From: Vitis vinifera | Lineage: Eukaryota > Streptophyta > Magnoliopsida > Vitales > Vitaceae | Direction of reading: 5' to 3' | Length of the DNA: 64,000 nucleotides | Assembly (NCBI RefSeq): GCF_030704535.1 | Contig: NC_081810.1 | Span: forward strand, 6,109,501-6,173,500 | Shown: positions 48,701-58,804 of the stretch, in pieces | Numbering within the stretch: position 1 is the first letter of the stretch | Layout of the letters: every line of letters starts with the position of its first letter | The notes under the pieces: generated by a model | The model's database searches: none | Told to the model about the DNA's origin: nothing | What the model saw: the letters and a program-made list of their open reading frames with translations, nothing else | Translations under genes and position numbers: made by a program

Positions 48701-51700
48701 CATTAGGCCAGGTGGGGCAGATAAATGTCACCTCTTGAAGACTTAGGCAAGGCAACTTCAATGAGGAAACGCCTAGGCAATGGCCTTGGGATAAGGCGCA
48801 AGGCATAGATGTGATCTCTCGCCTTTGACCATGAGTTAAGATTAAGCATATTTAGATTATAATTTCATTCAATCTAACATTGGATTAAACAAAGTATAAA
48901 ATAAAATATTATATTATCAATTATAGAGATAATAAGATGGAGGGCTATCGATCTAGTCTTGATAGAAGTGTTGACGATTTTGATTTCAATAATGACTATG
49001 ATGATGATGCCTAAAGCTTCTCTAAAATGGTCAATCTCTTATTTGTTTTTTATTTTGCTTTTTAGATGTTTGAAAAATTAGAATATGCATTTTGACAGGA
49101 TGAATATCTCTAAACAATATGATGTTTCTTATGATATGGAGTATAATATTTAACAGTTTGAATGATTATTAATATTTTGTTAATTTTATAAGATATCATG
49201 AGCGATGAAAAATTAATGGTGTTGATTGTTGAAGACAACACTTATATTGGTTGAGTTTTGAATAGGTAAATATATGCATATTTTTTACCGCCTTACTATA
49301 ATCAGGCTATTGCCTTATTTTTCACCTTTTGCCTTAGGCTAAAAGGAGTCTTATTGCCTTGATACCCGCCTTTTGCTTTTGACAACATTACTTGTTTTGT
49401 TGATGTATGAATGGAAATGATTTATGTTATGGAAGTTTGCAATAAATATTATAAATTTATGTTAGTTTAGCACTCACTTTAGAAATTGCGATGATTTGGA
49501 AATATAAAAATAAACTTGAATGCACATCTTGGATTGATGGGTTTAATATATTGCAATAAATGACTATTTTAGACCACATATAATGCTTTATAGCCACCCG
49601 CCAGGGTAGCTCAATTGGTCAGGGTGAACACTGGAAAGTGTGGTCCTTGTAAGTGACACATGATCCTGAGTTTGATTCTTGCCACTGATGATACCCTGAT
49701 TTTACCCTGTGCTGGTTGTTTCGAGGCAGTTAGCACTCTGAGGTTTGGGTTCTTATGGAGAGTCCTAAGGGCTTAGCCATGGAAGGTTCCTCCGTTATAA
49801 TAATAATAATAATAAAGCTTTACAAACAAAATTATGTGTGATTACACAATTAATGTCCATTTTTAAGTTGATGTTAAGTAATCATATTGCAACTAAGAAT
49901 TTTAGATCTAGTTTATGTGGTGTTATTAGATGTTTCCTTCATCATAGGAGTACAAGCATTTGTTAGCATTTTACTATTTTAGTACCTGTGTTATATCAAT
50001 TTGGTAACATAGGTGCAACAGTGCTAGGTCTCATTTACTGTAGTTTTATGATCCTCTGAAAGCACTTTCTAGTCAGAAGGTGCTTTAAAGTAGTTGGTTA
50101 AAATTTAAAGCAGGTGAGAGTTGGGCTGAGAAGCTCTTTTTGAAGGAGGTGGGATTTAGTGTTTTGTTAGAAGAGCTTATTTGAATGGGATTATTAACTT
50201 ATTATTATTATTGTTATTTTTTGATAAGTAAGCGAGATAAATATATTAAAACCACATTCTGAAGGTGTGCCAAAGTACGCAGGCCATTAGTATTATTACT
50301 TCTATATTTTATTTATTTACTTAATTTTACTTAATGAATAGCAATCTCCTCTACTCAAAGCCTTTAGTAGAAGCACTTCACTAGAAGTTAGAGCTGCTTT
50401 AAACAGGCCTCGAGTCTCAACTTGCAAATGGGGAATGCTTGCAGTTTTATCTTTAGCTGTTAATTTCCTAATTTTATTTCAAACTTTTGATATTGCAAGT
50501 GCAACATTGTAGCTATTTTGTACATTAAGTTGTCAAATTGTATGCAACATGTTGAGATTAGAGTGGCTTTCAATAGAACTTATGTAGAAAAGCATTTCTG
50601 AATACTCCCAAGCTGAGGAAGACTTATGATATTTCCATGATTTGTGCAGGGTTTCTAGATCCCCCCATTCAGCTGGTCATTCTCCTTCATCTCCTCGGTA
50701 TTTATCTTGATTATTACGTGCTTACTTTTTTAGTCACGTTGCTTACGATTGCAACTGGGAACACGACTTTTTTTAATATATATTTTTTGCTAATTTCTTG
50801 TGCAGAGGCACTCCTTCAAGGTCAATCAGCAAATCAGTCTCCAATTCAGGAAGCTATCTAGAGTATGTTTCTCATTTCTCATTTTTCCAGGTGGAATGAT
50901 AAATTTAATTTAATGCATTTTGACTCGGTTATATTGTGTGATACCTTTCTTGTACTTTCTATTCTTCACATGTGATGAATTAATGTGTGACATATCATCC
51001 TTTTTTAAAACTTATTCATTCATTTGTTATCTTTAAAAATCTTAGCTAAATTATACATATTTTAGTGGAAGGCACAGGTCAAGGAGTGTATCTGGATCAC
51101 CTCGACCACGGCGGCGGTCCCTTTCTTCTGAAAGGGTGCATCACTCCCCAGAAAAACTTACACCTCGTCGAAGACATTCACCTCTAGGATCTCTCTCTCC
51201 CTCAAGAAGGAGATCATCTTATTCTAGACGAAGATCCACATCAGTTTCGCGTCACAGATCACCCTCTCCTATGCGGCGTAGATTGCGTTCTCCAGGGCGA
51301 CGCAGATCACAAACTCCTGTGCGACGTAGATCTCCACGCAGGTCACCACCTGGATGGCGTAGATCCCGTTCACCTGGACGACGCAGATCCCGTTCACCTG
51401 GACGACGCAGATCCCGTTCTCCTGGGCGACGCAGATCCCGTTCTCCTGGGCGACGTAGATCCCGTTCTCCTGGGCGACGTAGATCTCCATCTCCTTTGCG
51501 GCGTAGATCTCTATCACCTGCATGGCGTGGATCCCCCCCTCCTTTGAGGCGCAGATCACCAACGCCGAAACGACGTAGGTCACCAACTTATAAGTTACCT
51601 TCTCCTGTTCGACGGTGGCGTCGAAGATCTCCAACTCCCCGGCACAGGTCTCCATCGCCAGTAAGACGTAGGTCTCCAATACCTGCCCGTCGGAGATCAC

Positions 51701-53766
51701 CGTCTCCTTTTCGACGAAGATCCCCTTCATCAAATGGATGGAGTTCATCCTCTCCTATTAGACATAGGTCTCCTTCACCAGTCCAAAGGAAATCCCCAAA
51801 GCGCCAGAGGAGGTCACCTGTGCAATCCCCTAGAGAAAGAATCAGGTATAGCCACCATTAGCTATTTATTTCTCTTGATGATTCTGTTGATAAGTTATTT
51901 TGTTGGGGTTTATTGTGTGAGGTGCTTTTGTGGTTAGTGGATAGAATTGAAACTCCAGGGGCCCCACAATATCCGTACAAGTGCCTTACTGGAACAATAA
52001 TACTACAAGCTGAATCATAGTTCTTTGGGTGCAGTTTGTGTTATCCACACCAATGGTGTGGATTCCAGAAGATACTTCCATGAGCATGCCCATGTTGAAC
52101 TTCCAATAAGTTTGCTTTTAATGTTTGGTTTCGTATGTTAGTGTTACTGTCTTACAAAAACATGTTACAGGACTCGTGAGAAATCATCTCCTGTTCATCG
52201 TGATACTTTAAGAGAGAAAGTTGAACATGATGTTGAGACACGCAGACGACCAGATTCTTTGTCACATCGAACCCCAATTTCTATGAGATCACCACAGAGA
52301 GATCCAAAGGACCAAAACAACTTCCGTAATAAAGTGCCATCTTTGTCAGCTTCACCTGAGAAGTCTCGAAGTCTGTCAGAGTCTCCAGCACACATAAGGA
52401 AAAGCAGTTCTAGTGAAGATAGGAGGTATGTATCGCAGTTGTGACTTGTAATCAGTAAACCATGATATATTTTAACATGAATTTGTTTTTTTTTTTTTTT
52501 TTTTTTTTCCCTTTTTGCTATCTTACTGTATGTTCTTTACATTTTCTTTGGTCGCTTTAAGGTCTCCCAGTCCATATGAGAGTCCTGTGAGGCAAACAAG
52601 GAAACGCCCCAGTCCTCCACCAAAACCAAGGCAACAGAAACCTCGTCATGAGAGTCCAGAAACTAGTGTAGAGGAGGAAGAATATGCCAGGTTGGATTGG
52701 ATTTAGCACTGTTCATTTCCCATGACTTCTGGTTTATTTATTTATCTTTATTTTTTTATTTGTTGAATTTTTGGAGTGAGGCTTGATTTGTTGTTTACAG
52801 GGAAGATGGGGATCATAGATCCAAGTCTTTAGAGAAGAGGTCCACCTATCCATCCATGGTGGGTAAGCAGAGAGATTCTCCTGTGAAAGTTCATTCCAAG
52901 GAAGAGTACTCTCCTGAAAGATTATCTGGTCGTCGAGCTAATGAAACCCGGGGCCATTCCGAGAACACAGAATTGAGAAAAGAAAGCCAAAAGATAAAAA
53001 GGTTTGCTATTTTCTTGGTCATATGTTTTCTTCTGCTTGGTGCTTATTGATTACATGTGACCATTCTGTGATCTTATTTTATTTTGCTTTTTACAGTGAG
53101 AGAGCTTCTGGAAGAGTCTCCCATCACAAAGTTCTTGATCAACAGAAGTCCCCTTACAAAGATTCCTTATTAGGTGAGAGGCAGCAGACATCATACTCTG
53201 GAGAAGGTTACAAAGTTGATGAGAAGAAGAATTCTCACCCTAAGGATTTGGATCACAAATCGGACGCTCTACCAAAATCCTTAGTAAAAGTTGGTCAGAA
53301 AAATCAGAGTGGTCCTTTTGATTCTGGTTCTGAGGAAAGTGATAAGCACAGATCTGAAGGTAAGGAAAGGAGAAAGCATAAGAGGTCAGATAGGCATGAA
53401 GCGGCATCAGATGAAGACAGTTATGATTCCCAAATAGATGGGAGGAAAGAGGCCAAGAGAAGAAAAAAGGAGGAAAAAAGACTGCGAAAAGAGGAGAGGC
53501 GTAGAAGGCGCGAAGAACGACGTCGCAGAAGGGAAGACCGGCGTGCAGAGAAGCTGAAAGGGAAATCAAGGGACACTGTCACTCCACCTTCAGATTTTGA
53601 TAAAAATCAAAGTGATGCATATGTTTCAGATGGGGAACATGCTTCAAGGAGGGAACCTCATTCAAGTGAATCTGAAGAAGCTGAGTCTGAGCAGAAAAAG
53701 CTTGAGATTGAGTTACGGAAAAAGGCTCTTGAATCTCTTAGAGCTAAGAGGGGTGTTGGTCACTAA
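45735..53766 (+). CDS. PWI-domain serine/arginine-rich splicing protein (SRRM1-like)
   Basis: Homologue of animal SRm160/SRRM1 and of Arabidopsis At2g29210, a nuclear splicing coactivator. Thirteen exons: 45735-45755, 45868-45957, 46144-46266, 46634-46801, 46906-46992, 47134-47273, 50650-50697, 50806-50862, 51066-51845, 52171-52425, 52562-52690, 52801-53001, 53097-53766. They give 922 residues. The N terminus MSGGFFRGTSADQD leads into the PWI fold (about 38-115; Pro50-Trp51-Ile52), which binds nucleic acid. A Glu/Lys coiled-coil follows (about 160-190). Exon 9 encodes the RS domain with dozens of RRRSPSP-type blocks, including five identical-pattern RRSRSPGR units. The C terminus is Lys/Glu/Arg-rich (RRRREERRRRRED) and ends in KRGVGH. 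Intron 6 (47274-50649) is 3.4 kb and filled with transposon remains. Confidence 0.95.
47636..47887 (-). mobile_element. 5'-truncated LINE fragment with 14-bp target duplication
   Basis: CATCATTTGTGATG occurs at 47636-47649 and again at 47874-47887. The 224 bp between them read, on the minus strand, to a 3' tail CCTATCAAAAATAAATAA. This is a short 3' fragment of a non-LTR retrotransposon lying antisense in intron 6 of the splicing-protein gene. The LINE class is inferred from the tail style and the long duplication. Confidence 0.7.
48670..49395. mobile_element. Candidate non-autonomous TIR element, about 720 bp
   Basis: The left end TGTTATCAAAGGCAAT is matched in inverted form at the right end (rc TGTTGTCAAAAGCAAA). 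GCCTAGG/GCCTTAG-rich stretches lie next to both ends. The middle is AT-rich without a long frame. No convincing target duplication was found, so the family stays open (hAT- or Mutator-like are possible). It lies in intron 6 of the splicing-protein gene. Confidence 0.4.
49582..49824 (+). mobile_element. tRNA-derived SINE
   Basis: The head carries an A-box-like TAGCTCAATTGGTCAGGG (near 49608) and a B-box-like GAGTTTGATTC (near 49667), the internal promoter of RNA polymerase III. The body is about 220 bp and the 3' end is a (TAA)n tail near 49796-49813. Flanks AATGCTTTATA (49582-49592) and AAAGCTTTACA (49814-49824) agree at 9 of 11 positions and are taken as a decayed target duplication. It is inserted in sense orientation in intron 6 of the splicing-protein gene. 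Confidence 0.8.
50200..50292 (-). mobile_element. Short LINE-like 3' end fragment
   Basis: On the minus strand the segment ends in CTTACTTATCAAAAAATAAC. The TTACTTATC-A(n) signature is shared with the 29-bp insertion at 37918-37946. ATTATTA-rich flanks on both sides could be a target duplication but are too simple in sequence to be sure. Confidence 0.5.
51358..51477 (+). repeat. Five tandem 24-bp units coding RRSRSPGR
   Basis: Inside the RS-domain exon, a unit CGTAGATCCCGTTCACCTGG and its variants recur five times with a 24-bp period. Units differ only at a few third-codon positions (CGC/CGT, TCA/TCT, GGA/GGG). The array is likely to vary in copy number between alleles without breaking the frame. 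Confidence 0.92.
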
Positions 53767-56341
53767 TTTTGTCAATGCTTGGAAATTTGGCTGTCATTTT
53801 TCCGGTTTTATCCCCATTGCGCAGTATCTTTTAACATTTGCTAGGAATTTTTTTGTTTTGAATGAGAGTGTATTTAAATATTGATAGCTGTTTAATGTAG
53901 TCTGTCTTTACTGCTGGCAGCTGAATTGGATAAATGAGGACTTCCTGAGCTATTCTGTTGAGTACAACTTAATGCTGAAGTTACGTTGCTGCTAGATTTT
54001 CTGGTAATAATTGTCTTCCCTTTGTTGGGAATTTGATTTTGTTGTGCTTTAGGATATTTTGGAAATGGATATTAAGGTGTCTCATTGCCTTGACTGTTGC
54101 TTCTTTTGTTGGTTTTTTTTTTCTGGTTAAATATTTGCATTACATTTTGAAAGTTATGTTATCAACTCTTGTCTGCTGCTCAATGTGAGTTTAAGGTATT
54201 CTTGCAGTTAGAAAGTAATCAGGTCTGTTGGGTTGACTGATCTAATTAATTGTCTCTGAGGGCAGAAACTAGAGCTAAAGGTGGTCTTGATAATATGAGA
54301 TTGATACTAAGTCGGCTTTCTGGTTAATTGATAGATGAAAATATTACCCACACTACATGACTTGGTTGAGCAGATCTTGTGCAGTTCAACATGTTGAACA
54401 TCAAACCAGGTGAAGTGTTTTCATTCTTTAATGGGCTATTTTAGAACAGGGACCCTGTATATAGGTTAATCCTCTTTGGATGTAGACTCCTATTTGACTG
54501 TATTTTGGATTAACCTCTGGCATGCTTGGCAGCTTGAGAGTTGTTCCTGGGATTTTGTTTTCTAAAATTCTCCGTGGTGCTCTAGGCTTGCGACTCATCC
54601 TGTCCTGATGTTGATCCTGCTGTTAAGTCTGTTCAGATGGTGGCATCAGTATGTATTGCTTCTATAAAGATATTACTTTGACATTGTTGTAGTTTGTTGA
54701 ACTTTATTCTATTGATAACTTATTCATTTTGGGTTTCTGTGGCTTTTAGAAAGCCTCGTCTCTTTTTCCAGATAGGGGAAAATGTGGTTAATTAGTTGTT
54801 TGTTGCTTTGGTATCCTCTCTTTTTTTAACCTTCTGCTTTCTTTTCAAGAGCCATAAATTGTAGCATCAGGTTAGCATGGATGTATTTGGGTTTTGGACT
54901 TTGGCTCAGGGGTTTATAATTTTTACCTTCTTGAGCCTAACTTGTCAGGCATTTGACTCAATCGGATGCTGTTCGTGAGTTTCAACTCTTAATTTAACTT
55001 ATTCCCCCAACCCAATGTATCACCCCACGTCAAAAAAATGTGTTCTTTTTTCTGCCAAACTCATTAATTTAGGGTTTGAATATTTAAATTTTCTACTGGT
55101 GTATGGTTGGTTGCTCCCCAAACCTATTTTTTCATGCTCTGCTTCTATTTCAACTGCTTTATGGTGTTGGAGAAAAGAGATGCATGTATGACCAGTGATC
55201 TTGGAAACCATGGTAGGGGTGTCTGGAGAACAGTGCAAAACTGGGTTGTATTTTGAATAGGGAATGATATGAGGGTTGTGGGATTTATTGTTGTCATAAG
55301 AGGTGCATATTTCTTGGCACTTGTCTCTCCTGGTAGTAGTGTAATACTCGAGATATGAATCACATCTCTGACAGTCTATGCCCTATATTACATGCTCTTT
55401 AATATTTTGGTATATCACAGGTTTGATGATATACCATGAGTTATGTTTATGGGAATTCCCAATGAGTTGCAAAATATCCTATTTTTCTGTTCCATTTTCC
55501 TCTATTTGGTTTTCCTAAACAGTTGAATTCATCTGGGTGGAAGATGGGGAAAACAGAATTTTGAGAGGAAGTGGTGTTTATTGGGTCTTTTCTTTTCTCT
55601 GTGTTTTTTAGATTGCCGGGTCATTCATCTTTCATTGTAGTGCTTTTTGTTGTGAGCTTTTTGCGTTCCTCTGGGCAATGCTAAATTACAGGAAACTGCA
55701 GCACTGGTCACAGAAAGTGAATGTTTCTAAGTGTGAAAGATGTGTAAATGATGCATCTAAATACATAAAAAAAAGGAGGCTAACTAATCCAAAACTCCGT
55801 TGGCTTCTAGTTTAATCACAACGTGATAGCTAATCAATCTGATAATTATCAACTTCACTAGCCATTTACAACATCAATCATGGGTTGAGAGGAGTTAGAT
55901 AATATGAACTCGATTTAATTAATGTGTAGGTGGGAGGCTTATTAAAGCTAGTGGCATTAAGGAGGTGGGGTTCAGTGATGAGTAATTGGTAGACGAAGCT
56001 TGATAGACCGATCCAGGAAGCTTGGTCACAAATTTTCTCTGGATATTTTAGCTGGTGCCGTCTTTTTCAACAGTGCTCAAATGAAAACGTCTGGCCTCCA
56101 ATTTTCCACTTCCTTACATGTGGATAAACTGTGATTACGTGGACCATTCTCATTTGCTAGCCTCCTCTTTATCTCTCCATTCAGATAATATTCCATGGAA
56201 GCCCACTCCGCCCCTAGTATTCAATTGGCGGCATGAGGTGTTCCTCTTCTCCTCCAAACAACAGCAACGGAGTCTCTCTGAGACTTGGTTGTATTGCATA
56301 ATCCTAATCCCCCTTTTATCTCTCGATCCACTCATCCATTC
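53767..56341. other. 3' UTR of the splicing-protein gene and intergenic DNA
   Basis: No coding frame of substance. The left part is T-rich and probably 3' UTR. From about 56000 on lies the upstream region and 5' UTR of pTAC16. No repeats of note were seen. Confidence 0.5.
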
Positions 56342-58356
56342 ATGGCCCCTACTCTCACCTCCAATTCATTCCTTCTCACCACCCCTCCCCACCCGAGGCT
56401 CACTCTCAAGAACCCATCACTCAGAGTATACGCCAAGAGGGCTGGACCCCTCTCTGCCTTCCGCCTCGGCAAGCAGTCAGACGGTCCATCCGAAGAGAGC
56501 CAGGAGAATGGGTCGGCCAATTCAGCACCCTTCTCCTTCAACTTTGGTAAGGTATCAGATGTCTCGTCTCTGATCCCTGTTATGACTAAGCCCTCCTCCG
56601 GGTTGTCATTCGGCCGAAGAAAAGACCCTGGCACGGTATTTGTTGCCGGAGCAACTGGGCAGGCTGGCATTCGCATCGCCCAAGCTCTGCTTCGTGAAGG
56701 TTTCAGTGTGAGGGCCGGTGTGTCTGATCTCGGTGCGGCCCAGGAGTTGGCTCGTCTTGGTGCCAAATACAAGGTCTGATTCTCAAACAATTGTTGCCAA
56801 ATTACACATTGCTTTTTACAATCATTATTAATTAATTAAAAAACTATAAAAGAAAGATAGAAAACGACTAGAAAATGATTTCATCAAGACCGCAGATCAT
56901 ATCAAATGAGGAATCAAAGCGTCTGAATGCGGTGGAGTCGAGCTTCCAAGACGCGGAATCAATAGCAAAAGCAATAGGGAACGCCAGCAAAGTGGTAGTG
57001 ACGATAGGTCCAGGAGAGAACGGGCCCACAGCAGAGGTCACCCCATTGGACGCCTTACAAGTGATCCAAGCAGCTGATCTGGCTGGCGTTGGCCACGTGG
57101 CCATAATCTACGACGAGAGTCCCTTCGTGTCATCCACATACAATGTGATTGACGGCATCTCAACCTTCTTCAACAACCTCTTTTCCCGATCTCAGCCGTT
57201 GACGGTGACGGAGTTTTTGCAGAAGGTGGTGGAAACCGACGTCAGCTACACTCTCATAAGAACCAACCTTACGGAGGACTTCTCACCGGAGAGTTCGTAC
57301 AACGTGGTGGTGTCAGCTGAAGGAAGCGTCAGTTCAAACGACTACAAAGTAATGTAATGTATGCGGATAATTTCTTTTTTCGTTCTTCTTCCATGTTCTC
57401 TCTTTCATTTATTATTTATTCATTCCTGATTCTTAATTTTAATTGGAATATTAGGTGGCCACGTCGCAGATAGCGTCGCTGGTGGCGAACGTTTTCTCCA
57501 ACACCGCCGTCGCAGAAAATAAGGTAAACAAAGGAAACTTTTGATTTTAACAACCTTATTTTTAAGCAAATTTAAATATGGTTTTTAAGTATAAAATTAT
57601 TATTTTAAATGTGGGTGCTAGAGCAGATGGGATTTTCTTTATACGAATTAACAATGTTTGGGTTATTTTGTAACCCAGGTTGTGAAAGTTTTTACTGATC
57701 CTGGAGCGCCATCAAAGCCTGCGGTGGAGCTTTTCAGGTAATCCAATTCCAATCCTTGATTACTATTAGAAGTTGAACGGTGGGTTGGAATCTAAAACTT
57801 TTTTTGTTGTTATTGCAGTGCCATTCCTAAGGATGGAAGGAGGGAAGCCTACGCAGAAGCACTGGCCAAGGCAAAAGCAGAGGAAGAAGCACTTAAAGCC
57901 ACTGAGAAAGCCCGTGAAGCAGCCGAGGCTGCAAAGAAGCTTGAACAAGAGGTGAAAAAGCTCTCAGAGCAAGAAACCCGTGCTGCTACTCTGGCTGATG
58001 AGGCCAAAGAGAAGGCCGAGGCTGCTGGGGCTTCTGTGGAGGTCTTCTTGAGTAAAGCCAAAGACCTTGGCTCTGGACTCTCCTGGGAAAAGTTCAGCTC
58101 CCAGCTTGCCATTTCTGTTCAAAAGCCCACTGAGAAACCTAAAGTGCAGATTGCAACTGTCAGGGGACAGGCCAAGGCTCGGTCCCTCCAGCCAAAGAAA
58201 GCAGTTGTCAAACTGCCCACTTTTCCAAGACCCCCGGCTTTCAAACCCAAGGAGGAGCCAAAGCCTAAAGGTAAACAACCCGAATCAAAGGCAGAAGTGA
58301 GGAAGGTGTTTGGAGGCCTGTTTAAACAAGAAACCATATACATTGACGATGACTGA
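56342..58356 (+). CDS. PTAC16: Plastid transcriptionally active chromosome protein 16 (pTAC16)
   Basis: A thylakoid- and nucleoid-associated plastid protein, homologue of At3g46780, found in pTAC preparations and phosphorylated in an STN7-dependent way in Arabidopsis. Five exons: 56342-56773, 56896-57348, 57455-57523, 57679-57737, 57819-58356. They give 516 residues (Arabidopsis 510). The transit peptide is Ser/Thr/Pro-rich (about 1-40). An NAD(P)-binding Rossmann fold of the atypical SDR kind follows, with GATGQAG (103-109). An Ala/Glu/Lys-rich coiled-coil spans about 347-410. A basic Pro/Lys-rich tail (KPKEEPKPKGKQP) ends in YIDDD. The catalytic Tyr-x3-Lys of active SDRs is not obvious, so a structural role is likely. 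The first good ATG was chosen (MAPTLTSN). Confidence 0.93.
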
Positions 58357-58804
58357 GAGATCTTTCCCCACTCATTCGTAATCTTTTGGGTTGGTTTGGT
58401 GCAGATGTGGTTTAAGATTTTTAGTGGCGTTGTTCAAGTGCAGTTTTATGAGTATCGGCAACTATTGTGTACAAGCTTTAAGGCTTCCAAACTATTATTT
58501 TTTCCCCTATGAAGATCAAATCTCCTCCAACTTTCTGGGTGAAATCTCTCTCTCATCTAGCTGATGTAGTTGATTCATGATAAATCTGGATCAAGCATTC
58601 CCATCTTGCAACGTGAATGTATTAACTTCTAGGTTTCCAATTCTGTGTTCCCTACCTAGTCGAACTCCATAATACAATGTTTAAACAAAACCCAAAAGAA
58701 CAAAAAAAAAAGAAAAAAAAGGAAAATGCTATAACTTCCCAGGATGTACTTTTCTCTGTAACAAAAAACCAAACAAGAAAAGATTTCTCAAACTTATGTG
58801 TAAT
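58357..58804. other. Convergent spacer between pTAC16 and the ethylene receptor
   Basis: The two genes end towards each other 448 bp apart. The spacer holds both 3' UTRs. An A-rich run lies near 58680-58725. Nothing else was seen. Confidence 0.6.

Noticed and set aside
49590-49680. A functional tRNA gene
   Set aside because: A- and B-box-like motifs are present, but the sequence cannot form the cloverleaf arms and continues into a SINE body with a TAA tail.
51269-51748. 159-codon open frame on the minus strand with repeated VAQENGI-like units
   Set aside because: Antisense shadow of the tandem RS repeats; its periodicity mirrors the repeat on the coding strand.
56332-56790. 152-codon minus-strand frame over pTAC16 exon 1
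   Set aside because: Antisense to a recognised Rossmann-fold coding exon.
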